From a virus, in IMG/VR virus record IMGVR_UViG_3300037153_000456, positions 1 to 51,032 of that record: a stretch of 51,032 nucleotides of DNA; one strand, given 5' to 3'. The first letter of the stretch is position 1; every line of letters starts with the position of its first letter. The position numbers and the translations under genes were made by a program. This document shows, one piece after another, positions 25,481 to 33,922 of the stretch. The notes below the pieces were generated by a model. That model made no database searches. It was not told where the DNA came from and saw only the letters and a program-made list of their open reading frames with translations.

Positions 25481-26150
25481 CTTTCTGCTCCTTCTGGTTC
25501 GGCTTCGCTTGCGTCGTAGCCGTCTCTAGAACCAAATCAACTCCAACCTGCTGTCTCTGCGCCATCTGCTCTTCGGTCTCGCCGATCTTGATGCCGGTGC
25601 GCAGCCTCATCTCGTTAAAGTCATCGAATGGCCCCGGCGACCAGACCGTGCGATAGAAAACGCTCACGTCATACTGCAGTTCGGCAAGCGGTGTTTCATT
25701 ATTGGCTTGGTTGGTGCCAAACTGATGCCGTCGCTTGCCACCAACGACGCTTTCAAACATTGTGTTGTCAGGATTGCCGAAGCCGAGATGCGGGTTATAC
25801 GTGTCGATCACGTTTGACAGATACGGGTCTTCCCACAAGATGTGCATGATCTTCCAGTACGCCGCGTCGATCGTCCTTTCCGCGGCTTCATCATCATTGA
25901 GTGCAACCCTTACTGAAAATCCGATGCGCAGCGTGTGACTGAACCGGATCGCTGTGGCATTGGCATCGCCGTCTCCCGCCAGATTTTCGTCGAGGAAATA
26001 GACAGCGAGATGCGGCAGCATGGGCGGCGGCACCACCAGCATGCGTGTCTTGCGCTTGGTGTAGTTCGTAAAGAACGGGTCGCGTGCCACCGCGTCGAAA
26101 AAGACGTCACGAATTACGAGCGAATAACTTTGTGTGTCGGTGATGCCCAT
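25473..26150 (-). CDS. Mu gp37-like tail terminator candidate
   Basis: 225 residues from the ATG at 26150 (MGITDTQSYS); the frame is open further to 26207 but that part overlaps the upstream gene. Motifs: LVIRDVFFDAVARDPFFTNY, then RMLVVPPPMLPHLAVYFLDE and YWKIMHILWEDPYLSN. The middle agrees with the gp37 family placed between connector and sheath genes. It should end tail polymerisation at the neck. The overlap with the preceding gene is 37 bases. Confidence 0.68.
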   Translation of the reverse strand: MGITDTQSYSLVIRDVFFDAVARDPFFTNYTKRKTRMLVVPPPMLPHLAVYFLDENLAGDGDANATAIRFSHTLRIGFSVRVALNDDEAAERTIDAAYWKIMHILWEDPYLSNVIDTYNPHLGFGNPDNTMFESVVGGKRRHQFGTNQANNETPLAELQYDVSVFYRTVWSPGPFDDFNEMRLRTGIKIGETEEQMAQRQQVGVDLVLETATTQAKPNQKEQKDG

Positions 26151-26527
26151 TTTCGATCCGCTGATGCGACGCCTACGATCGTTTCGTATTTGCGGATGGT
26201 CAGGCACGTCTGGCCGCCGCCATCGCTGGTGGAATCAATGATCTGGTACTCGCCCTTCGGCGCCTCGTTGCAGTCCTTCGGGATGATGACGTGATCATTC
26301 TGCTGCGGCATGACCGCAAATTCGCTGTCACGGATGTCGAGGATCGTGCGTTGATCCGAATAGATCGAGCCATCGTCGCCGACCACGTCGAGCGTGTAGG
26401 TGTTGAGAATGCCGCGCCCGGAATAATCCGGCTGTCCGGGTTGCGACTTCAGGGGCCGGAACGTGCATGGCACCGACCAGAAGTCAAAGATCGGCGACTG
26501 CAGCAACACGTCGAGATTTACTGCCAT
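26114..26527 (-). CDS. Head-tail joining protein candidate
   Basis: 137 residues, beta-rich (VPCTFRPLKSQPGQPDYSGR, then DIRDSEFAVMPQQNDHVII and PKGEYQIIDSTSDGGGQTCL). The pattern resembles small neck proteins of the stopper type found after the connector gene. It overlaps the HK97-gp10-like gene by 10 bases. Position, length and beta content support a stopper/joining role; no specific family is proved. Confidence 0.6.
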   Translation of the reverse strand: MAVNLDVLLQSPIFDFWSVPCTFRPLKSQPGQPDYSGRGILNTYTLDVVGDDGSIYSDQRTILDIRDSEFAVMPQQNDHVIIPKDCNEAPKGEYQIIDSTSDGGGQTCLTIRKYETIVGVASADRKWASPTHKVIRS

Positions 26528-26940
26528 TTAATTTCGCCCAGCACTTCCGTCGTCATCCGGTCATGCAGCTTGTCGACCAGCACTTGGCGCAGGATCGGGC
26601 GTCTACTTGGCGTTGGCGCCGCCGCTTGCCCGCCCGGCACATATTTCCGTGGCCCCAAACGTCCACGTCGTGCCTGCTTGATGTATTTCAAGAATTCCTT
26701 TTTCGGTCGCTCCCGGCGCGAACGCGGCCAGATCATCGTCCTTACAGACACAGTGTTCCCTGCCTGCTTGACCTGAAGGTTCGGGTACTTGCGCTTCATA
26801 TCCTCGGTCTGCCACGCGACGAGGACGTCCTGCATTTTCTCGTGCGACTCTTCCAATTCATCAAGCATGTGATCGAATTGGGCGACCAGCCGATCGGCGC
26901 CTTCAAGATGAATGTCAAAGCTGTCTGGCATGAGCGTCAC
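26518..26940 (-). CDS. HK97 gp10-like tail completion protein
   Basis: 140 residues. The N-terminal segment (FDIHLEGADRLVAQFDHMLD, ELEESHEKMQDVLVAWQTED) and the later basic loop (RSRRERPKKEF) match the general outline of HK97 gp10-type neck proteins. It begins in an ATGA overlap with the connector gene. Assignment is by position and secondary structure. Confidence 0.62.
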   Translation of the reverse strand: MTLMPDSFDIHLEGADRLVAQFDHMLDELEESHEKMQDVLVAWQTEDMKRKYPNLQVKQAGNTVSVRTMIWPRSRRERPKKEFLKYIKQARRGRLGPRKYVPGGQAAAPTPSRRPILRQVLVDKLHDRMTTEVLGEIKWQ

Positions 26941-27644
26941 ACATAGAACCGCATGTAGTGATAAAGCAGCGCGTTGACGGTATCCGCCGCCGCACCGAGC
27001 GGCCCGCTGGCGCCACCTTTGGCCATGGCCTGATTAACGTCGAAGAACATCACGCGCGATTCCCGGTGCGAGATCGAGCGGATGCCGGAGGTCAGTTCGC
27101 GCTGCTGCGACATGCGCGCCGCGCTGACCATCAGCGCCAGCGCCTGCTTGAGTGCGGGTGGCGCTTCATCCGGCAACAGGTAGCCGCCCGTATAGGTCAC
27201 TCGGATCGGCGCCGACCATGACTGGAAAAACTGCATCTTGCCGCTGCGATTTTCCAGTTCGTAGTACGGCGCCTCGACCGGCGCGGTATGTTGCATCAAT
27301 TCATCCGAGCGACGGGACGCTCGCACCGTATCCGGGTTGGGATAGGCCGTCGGCGCGTAGACAACCTCAACGTCCTCGTCCTTGACCGGATAGTGCGTGA
27401 GAAAGATGCGCCCGCGCTCGGTGTCGTATGGTTCGAGATCACCGCGCCATGTCTCCTGCACCTTCTCCTTGGCAAAGACGCGATTGCACATGGTGGCGAT
27501 CACGTCGGAATATTGCGTGATCCACAACGCCAGCATCTCGTCTTCGTCGGTCGAGGAGATGTCGAGCATCGTCTTCAATTCGTCGAGGGTGCAGAGATCG
27601 ATGCTCGCGGCTGGCTCGATGACCTTGATGGTGATGTCAGCCAT
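26937..27644 (-). CDS. Head-tail connector, HK97 gp6-like
   Basis: 235 residues. CTLDELKTMLDISSTDEDEM, then LALWITQYSDVIATMCNRVF is the helical start of gp6-like connectors. VRVTYTGGYLLPDEAPPALK, then QALALMVSAARM is the second typical block. It should bind below the portal. It overlaps its neighbours on both sides, which places it in one translational chain with the collagen-like gene. Confidence 0.84.
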   Translation of the reverse strand: MADITIKVIEPAASIDLCTLDELKTMLDISSTDEDEMLALWITQYSDVIATMCNRVFAKEKVQETWRGDLEPYDTERGRIFLTHYPVKDEDVEVVYAPTAYPNPDTVRASRRSDELMQHTAPVEAPYYELENRSGKMQFFQSWSAPIRVTYTGGYLLPDEAPPALKQALALMVSAARMSQQRELTSGIRSISHRESRVMFFDVNQAMAKGGASGPLGAAADTVNALLYHYMRFYV

Positions 27645-29149
27645 CAGTGCGTCTCAATCTGATACTGTTCAAACAACCCGCGCAGTTCGAGTGGCGGCAC
27701 GTCGCTGTTGTCCGACATGATCGGCGTCACCGCATAGCTCGCGCGATCAATCTTCCATGCAAGGATCGTCGGACCCGGTTCACCGGTCAGCCCGCGTTCA
27801 CCTTGCTTGCCCGGATCACCGCGCTCGCCTTTCGGGCCGGGCTTCCCGGGCCGACCGGCGGAGGCTATCAACTGCCAGTCTGACCCGGGACAGGCGCCCG
27901 GGGCGTCCTTCCGGGCCACGAAGCTCGATCCATTCAGCGCCACAATGTCGAAGCGCTGGTAGTCTTTGATCGTCTCGCTGTAGGTGCCGCGGATCACCGG
28001 CATCGGTGCATCCACGCCTGCGCGGGCGAGCATGAGCCAGTCGCCACCTTCTCCCGGCACGCGTCCGGTATCGCACTGGGCCTGCCACATCGCACCGTCG
28101 TGCGAGACCACGTCAGCTTCGTAGTGAACGCCTTCCTTCCACGCCTTGACGATCGGCAGCTTGCCGGGCGGGCCGATCGGTCCGCGTTCGCCGTCCTTGC
28201 CGGGCGTCCCGGTCAGGCCGGTTAAACCGCGTTCCCCGGGCGGGCCTCTTTCTCCTGCCGCTCCCGTCTTTCCCGTTGCTCCCGCTGCTCCGGGTTCTCC
28301 GCGGGCTCCGGCTGGTCCGGCTGGACCGGGTTCTCCGCGGACTCCGGCTGGTCCGGCGGGACCTGCTGATCCGGGCTCGCCCCGTTCCCCGCGCTCACCT
28401 GCGGGGCCGGGTTCTCCGGCTGATCCGGGTGTCCCGGCAGCGCCCCGTTCACCGGGCGAGCCCTGCTCTCCGGCTGGTCCGGGCTCTCCACGTTCTCCGG
28501 GTTCTCCGGCTGGTCCGGGTTCGCCCCGTTCCCCGGGTGGGCCTGCTGGTCCGGGTTGTCCGGGTTCGCCGTCTTTGCCGTCTCGTCCGGGCTGACCGTC
28601 GGCGCCGTTTTCGCCCTTCTCGCCGCGCTCGCCTTGCGCGCCGACTTCGCCCGGCGGGCCTTGTTCGCCTTGCTGGCCTTGCTCACCTTGCTCGCCTTTT
28701 TCACCGGGTTCGCCTTGCGGGCCTTGCTCGCCTTGCGCGCCGACTTGGCCCGGCTCACCTTGTTCGCCTTTCTCGCCTTGCTCACCTTGGTCTCCTTTCT
28801 CGCCGTGCTCGCCCGCTTCACCAATCGGGCCCTGCGCTCCGGGCGTCCCCGGCTCACCGGGGGCTCCGGGTTCACCACTCTGACCATCGATGCCATCCTT
28901 GAGTTCGGCCAAGCGCGCATTGACACGCTCGGTGATCTCGGTGCGAAGCTCGGCGATCTCGGCGCGCAACGTCGCCACGACGCTTTGCGCCTGTGCTTCG
29001 ATCAGTGCGCGCTCACGTTGCCACGCTTGACGTTCACTGTCGAGCACCTCGGCCAGCGCTTCGCGCCAGACGTCAAGCAGAAAGTCGCCTCTGCTTGATT
29101 CTGGCTGCGCTGGTGAGGAGGTTTCTGACTTCCCGTTTGATGTCATCAC
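27644..29149 (-). CDS. Collagen-like protein with two carbohydrate-binding-like modules, in the head cluster
   Basis: 501 residues. An N-terminal helix ([20 protein letters not shown]) of about 85 residues leads to some 240 residues of Gly-X-Y repeats. After it come two similar modules: [39 protein letters not shown], and [31 protein letters not shown]. Their Trp/Tyr spacing is like chitin-binding CBM5/12 modules. A second short collagen stretch follows. The start at 29149 overlaps the portal gene by 77 bases. Placement between portal and connector suggests a head fibre or capsid-surface decoration that binds polysaccharide; that is inference. Confidence 0.75.
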   Translation of the reverse strand: MMTSNGKSETSSPAQPESSRGDFLLDVWREALAEVLDSERQAWQRERALIEAQAQSVVATLRAEIAELRTEITERVNARLAELKDGIDGQSGEPGAPGEPGTPGAQGPIGEAGEHGEKGDQGEQGEKGEQGEPGQVGAQGEQGPQGEPGEKGEQGEQGQQGEQGPPGEVGAQGERGEKGENGADGQPGRDGKDGEPGQPGPAGPPGERGEPGPAGEPGERGEPGPAGEQGSPGERGAAGTPGSAGEPGPAGERGERGEPGSAGPAGPAGVRGEPGPAGPAGARGEPGAAGATGKTGAAGERGPPGERGLTGLTGTPGKDGERGPIGPPGKLPIVKAWKEGVHYEADVVSHDGAMWQAQCDTGRVPGEGGDWLMLARAGVDAPMPVIRGTYSETIKDYQRFDIVALNGSSFVARKDAPGACPGSDWQLIASAGRPGKPGPKGERGDPGKQGERGLTGEPGPTILAWKIDRASYAVTPIMSDNSDVPPLELRGLFEQYQIETH

Positions 29150-30533
29150 GGTTGCCTTTCGTCTCAGGCGCGGGCTCCGGTTTTGGTTTCTCTGTAGAGG
29201 CTGGGGCTGCCGACGGTGCCGGTTTTGCGCCCGGCGATGGCGGTGCCGACGGAATTGCCTCGGCAGCCGACAATGGTACGACCTGCTGCTGCACGCGCGG
29301 CTCGTCGCCGGATTTCACGTTATCGAGACCTTCGGTATTCCGTGCTTCGTTCGGCGAGAACACGCCGCCCTGCACCGCTCGTACCAGCGCCTCGATGCGA
29401 TCTTTGAACTGGGTGCGCAGCAGTGCCGCGGTATCGAATTCGAGGTACTCGTCCGGTTGCCCGTAGAGCCCAAACAAAAGCCCGAAGGCTTCCTCGACGT
29501 GGTTGAGGCAGAAGCCGAGCCCGGACGCCAGCCAGAACTGCATCAGCGCCTCGGTTGAGCCGTACGAGGTGCCGCCGCTTAGACCGAGTACCTGCAGCGG
29601 GATGCGGAACGCCAGCGCGATGTTCTCGTTCGACAGCTTCAGGATGTCAGCGGTCCCGGCATCCTTGCCGCCGAATGACCACGGCTGAACTTTCAACCCG
29701 CTGGTCAAGATCGGCGTACCGCCTTGGTGCAGGTTGCGGGTCTGGTCATTCCAGCGATCGCGCAGCGCCTGCACCTGATCCTTGTCGAGTTGCATCTCGG
29801 TCGACAGCACCGCGCTGGGCCGTGCCTCGTTGCGGTAGAAAGCAGCCTGCTGGGCGGCGATCGCGTTGCCGACCCCGATGTCCGGGTAGGCCGCGCAGAT
29901 CGGCGACTGACCCATGAGCGGCTGCGGGTATTGATAGTTGGTATGCAGGCGGATGTGCAGGACATCGCGCTGCGGCACCACGACTGGATATTCGTAATTG
30001 TGGTAGCGCAGCCGGTTCTCGATGACGTCATTGCCGCGCAGGTAATAAAAAATGTCGCCGTTCTCCGCCACCCGCGGGTACGACTCGTTGCTGTTCATCA
30101 GATGCAGTTCGTCGATCTCGTAGCGCGAATTACGCAGCGCCAGCGCGTAGGCATTGCCTTCCAGATAGAGCCAGCGCACCGCGTTGAGCAGGAAGTCGCT
30201 GATCGACTGGTAGGAATTTGGATGGCGCAGGATGCGCGAGAGCGACGAGGTCTCGACACGATCGCGCCCGCCCTTGTCGTTCTTGAGCCAGTGATCGCCC
30301 GGGCACATGGCGACCGTCTGTGCGTAAGCCGATACGCACGCCTCGACCATGGCCGATGACGAGCCGCTGTAAATCGGATCGTAGCCGTTCTGCCACCAAT
30401 TCCAGCTATCGCCGACATTGGCAGCCAGCCAGCCGCCAGTGATCGGCAGATGCCATGGACCCGGACGCACATCTCCCTCGCCCTTGCGGACGAGGGAGAC
30501 CATGCGTTGCATCAAACCGCTGACAACGCTCAT
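29073..30533 (-). CDS. Portal protein, HK97 type
   Basis: 486 residues. Family features: DPIYSGSSSAMVEACVSAYA, then PNSYQSISDFLLNAVRWLYL and EGNAYALALRN, RDVLHIRLHTNYQYPQPLMG, and LGLSGGTSYGSTEALMQFWL. It forms the dodecameric DNA entry ring. A Pro/Ala-rich tail covers the last 80 residues. It is placed after the capsid gene, the reverse of the usual HK97 order. Start overlaps the small upstream gene by ATGA. Confidence 0.93.
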   Translation of the reverse strand: MSVVSGLMQRMVSLVRKGEGDVRPGPWHLPITGGWLAANVGDSWNWWQNGYDPIYSGSSSAMVEACVSAYAQTVAMCPGDHWLKNDKGGRDRVETSSLSRILRHPNSYQSISDFLLNAVRWLYLEGNAYALALRNSRYEIDELHLMNSNESYPRVAENGDIFYYLRGNDVIENRLRYHNYEYPVVVPQRDVLHIRLHTNYQYPQPLMGQSPICAAYPDIGVGNAIAAQQAAFYRNEARPSAVLSTEMQLDKDQVQALRDRWNDQTRNLHQGGTPILTSGLKVQPWSFGGKDAGTADILKLSNENIALAFRIPLQVLGLSGGTSYGSTEALMQFWLASGLGFCLNHVEEAFGLLFGLYGQPDEYLEFDTAALLRTQFKDRIEALVRAVQGGVFSPNEARNTEGLDNVKSGDEPRVQQQVVPLSAAEAIPSAPPSPGAKPAPSAAPASTEKPKPEPAPETKGNRDDIKREVRNLLTSAARIKQRRLSA

Positions 30534-30811
30534 TCGCTGCGTTGGCCAGCACGATGCGGGGTAGCAGCCCGAGTCTGATAAGCGCCCGGTTTGCCTGCTT
30601 CGACATTGCGTGTGCTGAGGTTATGCGGATCGGGCCCGCTACCGTCAGCTTCCAATTCAGGATGACCGCCAAGAATGGCGATGTCATTTTCTTCCTGCGT
30701 TGGTGTCGGCTTGCCTTTCGTCACTTCCGCGCGTTGCTTGTCCTGCTCCGCGCGAAGCTCCTTTCCTTGCGCCAGACCCTTCTTGGCGGCTTCGGTTGCT
30801 GTATCTGCCAT
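30530..30811 (-). CDS. Small hypothetical virion-type protein with PTQEEND motif
   Basis: 93 residues. A GAGGAGGG ribosome site lies six bases before the ATG. An N-terminal charged helix is followed by PTPTQEENDIAILGG. Nearly the same motif occurs in the IPT-domain protein at 34403-34816 (TPTQEENDLAKLG), which suggests a shared docking tag. The last 128 bases of the HNH endonuclease frame overlap this gene. The product probably belongs to the particle; no function is known. Confidence 0.68.
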   Translation of the reverse strand: MADTATEAAKKGLAQGKELRAEQDKQRAEVTKGKPTPTQEENDIAILGGHPELEADGSGPDPHNLSTRNVEAGKPGAYQTRAATPHRAGQRSE

Positions 30812-31487
30812 TTTTGACCCTCCTCTTTGGAAAATTGAGGCGATAGTGCGGATAGCGCCTAGCTATTGCATCATAAGCACGCGCCGCATCTATCTCGTGA
30901 TTGAACAAGCCGAGATCGCGCACTTTCCCGTTAATCGCAATTCGCGCTCGCCATTTTTGATTGTTCCAAAAATCGACGCCGCGATATTTACTCGATGCAT
31001 CCCGTTTTTTGCGCCGATTTTTCTGTTGAGCAACACTGTCAGCAGTCCACCGGACATTACCCGGTCGATAATTTCCGTTCGGATTAATGCGATCAAGTTC
31101 ATGGCGCGAACTCGGTCGCTCGCCCATGTCCGCTAGAAACTTTTCAAACTTTTGCCATCGGCGGCAGACCTTGATGCCGCGGCCACCGTAATCTGCATAT
31201 GACTTGCAATTTGGATTTGTGCATCGCTTCCGCATGTCGGCCCAGATTCTATAAATATTGTCTTTAGAGCGGCCATGCGTGCGCATTAAGTCTCCTAATT
31301 GATTACGTTGCAAACAGCCGCACGATTTCGCGTGACCGGTCGTCAAAGCAATCAATTTCTTTACACAAATGTTCCCGCAAGCGCATCGAACTCTAAAAGC
31401 ACGACGATCACCAATATGTCCGGCTGGACCAATGATGGTCAATCGACTGAACCGCATTCCTTTCTTGATTTCCAGTGCATTTGGCAT
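30684..31487 (-). CDS. HNH homing endonuclease with AP2 DNA-binding domain
   Basis: 267 residues. The N-terminal 55 residues contain four cysteines and a basic patch (RVRCACGNICVKKLIAL, KSCGCLQRN). Next is the HNH nuclease: YRIWADMRKRCTNPNCKSYA, YGGRGIKVCRRWQKFEKFL and RHELDRINPNGNYRPGNVRW. An AP2 domain follows (SSKYRGVDFWNNQKWRARIA, then DAARAYDAIARRYP). The AP2 domain ends at LNFP, right at the ribosome site of the next gene, and the remaining 40 or so residues are the next gene read out of frame. This is a free-standing homing gene between capsid and portal genes. A hairpin covers its ribosome site. Confidence 0.9.
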   Translation of the reverse strand: MPNALEIKKGMRFSRLTIIGPAGHIGDRRAFRVRCACGNICVKKLIALTTGHAKSCGCLQRNQLGDLMRTHGRSKDNIYRIWADMRKRCTNPNCKSYADYGGRGIKVCRRWQKFEKFLADMGERPSSRHELDRINPNGNYRPGNVRWTADSVAQQKNRRKKRDASSKYRGVDFWNNQKWRARIAINGKVRDLGLFNHEIDAARAYDAIARRYPHYRLNFPKRRVKNGRYSNRSRQEGSGARKGASRGAGQATRGSDERQADTNAGRK

Positions 31488-31490
31488 TGA

Positions 31491-31519
31491 GTACCCTCCG
31501 TAATTATAACGGAGGGTAC
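31491..31519 (-). promoter_or_regulatory. Hairpin hiding the ribosome site of the HNH endonuclease
   Basis: GTACCCTCCGT and ACGGAGGGTAC form a perfect 11-bp stem around a 7-base loop. On the minus strand the 3' arm contains the GGAGGG ribosome site, seven bases before the ATG at 31487. The loop contains a consensus TATAAT on the minus strand. A transcript reading through from the capsid gene would fold and hide the site; one starting from the loop hexamer would lack the 5' arm. Confidence 0.72.
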
Positions 31520-31550
31520 CATTTCTACCAGTAAGTAAACATAACTTCGG

Positions 31551-33791
31551 CTACCACGTCACACCAACCACCGCGCTAACCACCCCCGGCCTTCTGATCG
31601 CCCAGTTGGTCGGCATGATGAGGCGGAGCGCGATCGAGTCGGTCTGCCACATCGATTTGACCGGATTGGCCGTCGTCGGCGTGCCACCGCCGCTGACGAT
31701 GTCTGCCGGAGCGGTGTCCTCCATGTGCAGCGTCGCCTGATCGCTGAGTTCGAAGCGCGGAGCCTCGCCGCCCACGCTGACGAAGTCTGCCGCGTCCATC
31801 GCGATCACCGTGCCGAGCGGGACCGTGCCAGAGTCAATGATCGGCCACCCTTGCAGGTTGCCGTTGTTGATCTGGTCTTGGAACGGGAACGCCCCGACAC
31901 CCGGCGCCGGAGTGAGACCCGCCGACATGACCTGTTGCGGGTTCATGATCCAGACCGGTGCGCGCACGTTGCCCTTGGTCGCGGTGAGCAGCGCGCCGCT
32001 GATCTGCTTGATGTCGCCCACCAATGCCGTAAATCCGCCGCCCGCGGTCGCGGTGAGCGGTGTCACACCATTGAGGATGCCAGCCGGACGGATGAGCGTC
32101 GCCGCATTGGCGTCGAGCAACACGGTGTCAAGCGAGACCGCCGTGTCTTCTTGGATTGCGGCCCGCAGCAAGCCCTCGATCGCGGGCACGCTGGCCTCAT
32201 CGATTTCGCGGGTCCACGTGGTGATGACCGCCATCTTCTTGGGCGTCAGGACTTGTGCCGTGAAAGCACCCTGACGGACAGGAATCGGCTGCCCTTCACC
32301 AACGAACGATCCGGCGATCGACGGCGTCAGTGCCCGGGTCGGGACGCTGATCCGGCCATTGCGACCGAAGGTCAACGACAGACCCTTGGCCGACAGGCGC
32401 GGGAACACCGACTTCGGCATCAGTGTCGACATGAAGGACGCGAACAGGGTCTGCACCAGTTCCTGCGCCCAGCCGGTGACCGTGGTCATGGCCGGAGCGC
32501 TCGCCGCCTTCATGGTCCATTCGAGCATGGCCCGGGTTGGCTCATCGTCCGGGTACACCATCTTGCGGATTTCCTCGATCGGTTTCCGCTGCTGGTGCGC
32601 CACCATCATGATCGCGCCGGAGCGGGCCAACAGGTCGATGATGTTGACCTCTTTCCGGGCGCCCTTGAGGTTGAACGGACGCGAGCCGCCGTTCGGCCTG
32701 ATCTCGGCGCGCTGGCTATGCACGACGAGGCCACGCCCCTTGCCGCCATCGTCTTCGCTGGATTCGGCGAGGTGCCGCTCTGCTTCCTGCAGCGCGGTGA
32801 GCCCCTTCTCTTCCTGCGCGATCTTGGCGTTCAGTTCCTGCGTCACCTCAAGCTGCTCGTCGGTGACATTTGAATCATCGACGTCTTCAAGGTGCGCCTT
32901 CAGTTGGTCACGCAGAGCCACCAGACGGGTCTGCGCTTCCGTTACGCGTTGAGCGAGCGACATAGCCGCCCCTCCTTTTCTGATTGTCAGTTTTCCGGCT
33001 TGCCCGCCGATGAGCCCGCGTTTCACGGTCAGGCCTGTTGCGCCTTGCCCGGCGAAGACCAGATCGATTGTTGCGGGAGAAACCCCGAGTGATTTTGCAA
33101 TCGCCAGCGCATTCGGGTTCGCTGGCACGGCGACGAGGCTGGTCTCCACCAATTCACTCTTGGTGAAAATGCTGCCGCCAATTCCGAATTGATCATCCTC
33201 TTTGCGCGATTGCCGCTTGACCGGTCGGAAACCAACGCTGACCGCCTTGAGGATGTCGGCCTCGATCAGCTTGCGGATTTCATCGATGCGCGGGGATGTG
33301 CCAGCGGGTGCGAGCACAAGGTTGCCGCGCAACTGCTTGTTCTGCTTGTCGACGCGCAGATCGGACCATTTGCCGATCACAAAATTTGGATTGTGATTGA
33401 ACAGCGCGATCGGATTTTTCTTGAAGTTCTCAAGGTCCCAGCCGTCCGACCGGATGATGTCGTCCATGCGGTCCGGCGTCTCGTCGGACAGCACGAACTG
33501 CATGCCGTTGACGGTCTCGGCGTGCGTCTTGTGCAGGACGGCATCACCGCCGCGGTTCTCCGACCAGATCACCCGGCATTCATCGGAATCCAGTTCCTCT
33601 TCGCAGCGATCCATGAAGTCTTCAAAGGATTCGCCATCGTCCGGTTCGACCTGCTTCTCGCGGCTGCGCCACATGCTCATGCAGGCGGCCACGGCCTGAT
33701 CCTGCTCGCGCTTGCCGTCGCCCATCATTTCGGACACGCAGCGGTGCATCCAATCTGACTGACTTTCATCTTTGTTCGGTTTGATAGGCAT
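31551..33791 (-). CDS. Prohead protease fused to HK97-type major capsid protein
   Basis: 746 residues. Residues 90-235 form an HK97 prohead protease domain: ALFNHNPNFVIGKWSDL gives the catalytic His133, and ELVETSLVAVPANPNALAIA gives Ser218. A coiled-coil delta-like scaffold spans about 277-345. From about 370 onward the HK97 fold capsid appears, with MTTVTGWAQELVQTLFASFM, FVGEGQPIPVRQGAFTAQVL and the C-terminal SMWQTDSIALRLIMPTNWAI. Fused protease-capsid ORFs are known in some phages. An internal ATG at 32963 (residue 277) has a strong AAGGAGG site, so the free capsid is probably also made. The N-terminal 85 residues have several Cys and acidic residues of unknown role. Confidence 0.92.
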   Translation of the reverse strand: MPIKPNKDESQSDWMHRCVSEMMGDGKREQDQAVAACMSMWRSREKQVEPDDGESFEDFMDRCEEELDSDECRVIWSENRGGDAVLHKTHAETVNGMQFVLSDETPDRMDDIIRSDGWDLENFKKNPIALFNHNPNFVIGKWSDLRVDKQNKQLRGNLVLAPAGTSPRIDEIRKLIEADILKAVSVGFRPVKRQSRKEDDQFGIGGSIFTKSELVETSLVAVPANPNALAIAKSLGVSPATIDLVFAGQGATGLTVKRGLIGGQAGKLTIRKGGAAMSLAQRVTEAQTRLVALRDQLKAHLEDVDDSNVTDEQLEVTQELNAKIAQEEKGLTALQEAERHLAESSEDDGGKGRGLVVHSQRAEIRPNGGSRPFNLKGARKEVNIIDLLARSGAIMMVAHQQRKPIEEIRKMVYPDDEPTRAMLEWTMKAASAPAMTTVTGWAQELVQTLFASFMSTLMPKSVFPRLSAKGLSLTFGRNGRISVPTRALTPSIAGSFVGEGQPIPVRQGAFTAQVLTPKKMAVITTWTREIDEASVPAIEGLLRAAIQEDTAVSLDTVLLDANAATLIRPAGILNGVTPLTATAGGGFTALVGDIKQISGALLTATKGNVRAPVWIMNPQQVMSAGLTPAPGVGAFPFQDQINNGNLQGWPIIDSGTVPLGTVIAMDAADFVSVGGEAPRFELSDQATLHMEDTAPADIVSGGGTPTTANPVKSMWQTDSIALRLIMPTNWAIRRPGVVSAVVGVTW
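32961..32977 (-). promoter_or_regulatory. Internal ribosome site and start within the protease-capsid ORF
   Basis: Minus-strand AAGGAGG at 32977-32971 lies seven bases before an in-frame ATG at 32963 (MSLAQRVTEAQ). This is exactly where the scaffold/capsid part begins, so a 470-residue capsid precursor can be started independently. Confidence 0.75.
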
Positions 33792-33856
33792 AGATTCACC
33801 CTCCGCCGGACGGGTTCCGCCCGGGCGTTGCTGATTTCCCTGATATTTGAGCTACT

Positions 33857-33894
33857 TACGACCTCTTGACGTCAACGTCAGGATGTCGTATATA
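33857..33894 (+). promoter_or_regulatory. Early promoter-operator module, copy 2
   Basis: Half-site TACGAC at 33857, -35 TTGACG at 33866-33871, 17-bp spacer, half-site GTCGTA at 33885, -10 TATATA at 33889-33894. The -35 lies in the palindrome TTGACGTCAA. The spacer contains CGTCAGGATGTCG. It drives the winged-helix gene at 33923. Confidence 0.9.
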
Positions 33895-33922
33895 TAGTCT
33901 GTAAGAAGAAAGGAAAAAGGCG

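Noticed and set aside
28190-28880. Repeats that could suggest a CRISPR array
   Set aside because: The short periodic repeats are multiples of nine bases coding for Gly-X-Y, with no constant repeat and unique spacers.
28146-28902. Plus-strand and other-frame ORFs across the collagen-like head gene
   Set aside because: They are composition artefacts of the same kind of repeat; no ribosome sites or motifs.
31725-32873. 382-codon plus-strand ORF opposite the capsid
   Set aside because: Shadow of the HK97 capsid frame; the sequence is Arg/His-rich and has no known fold.
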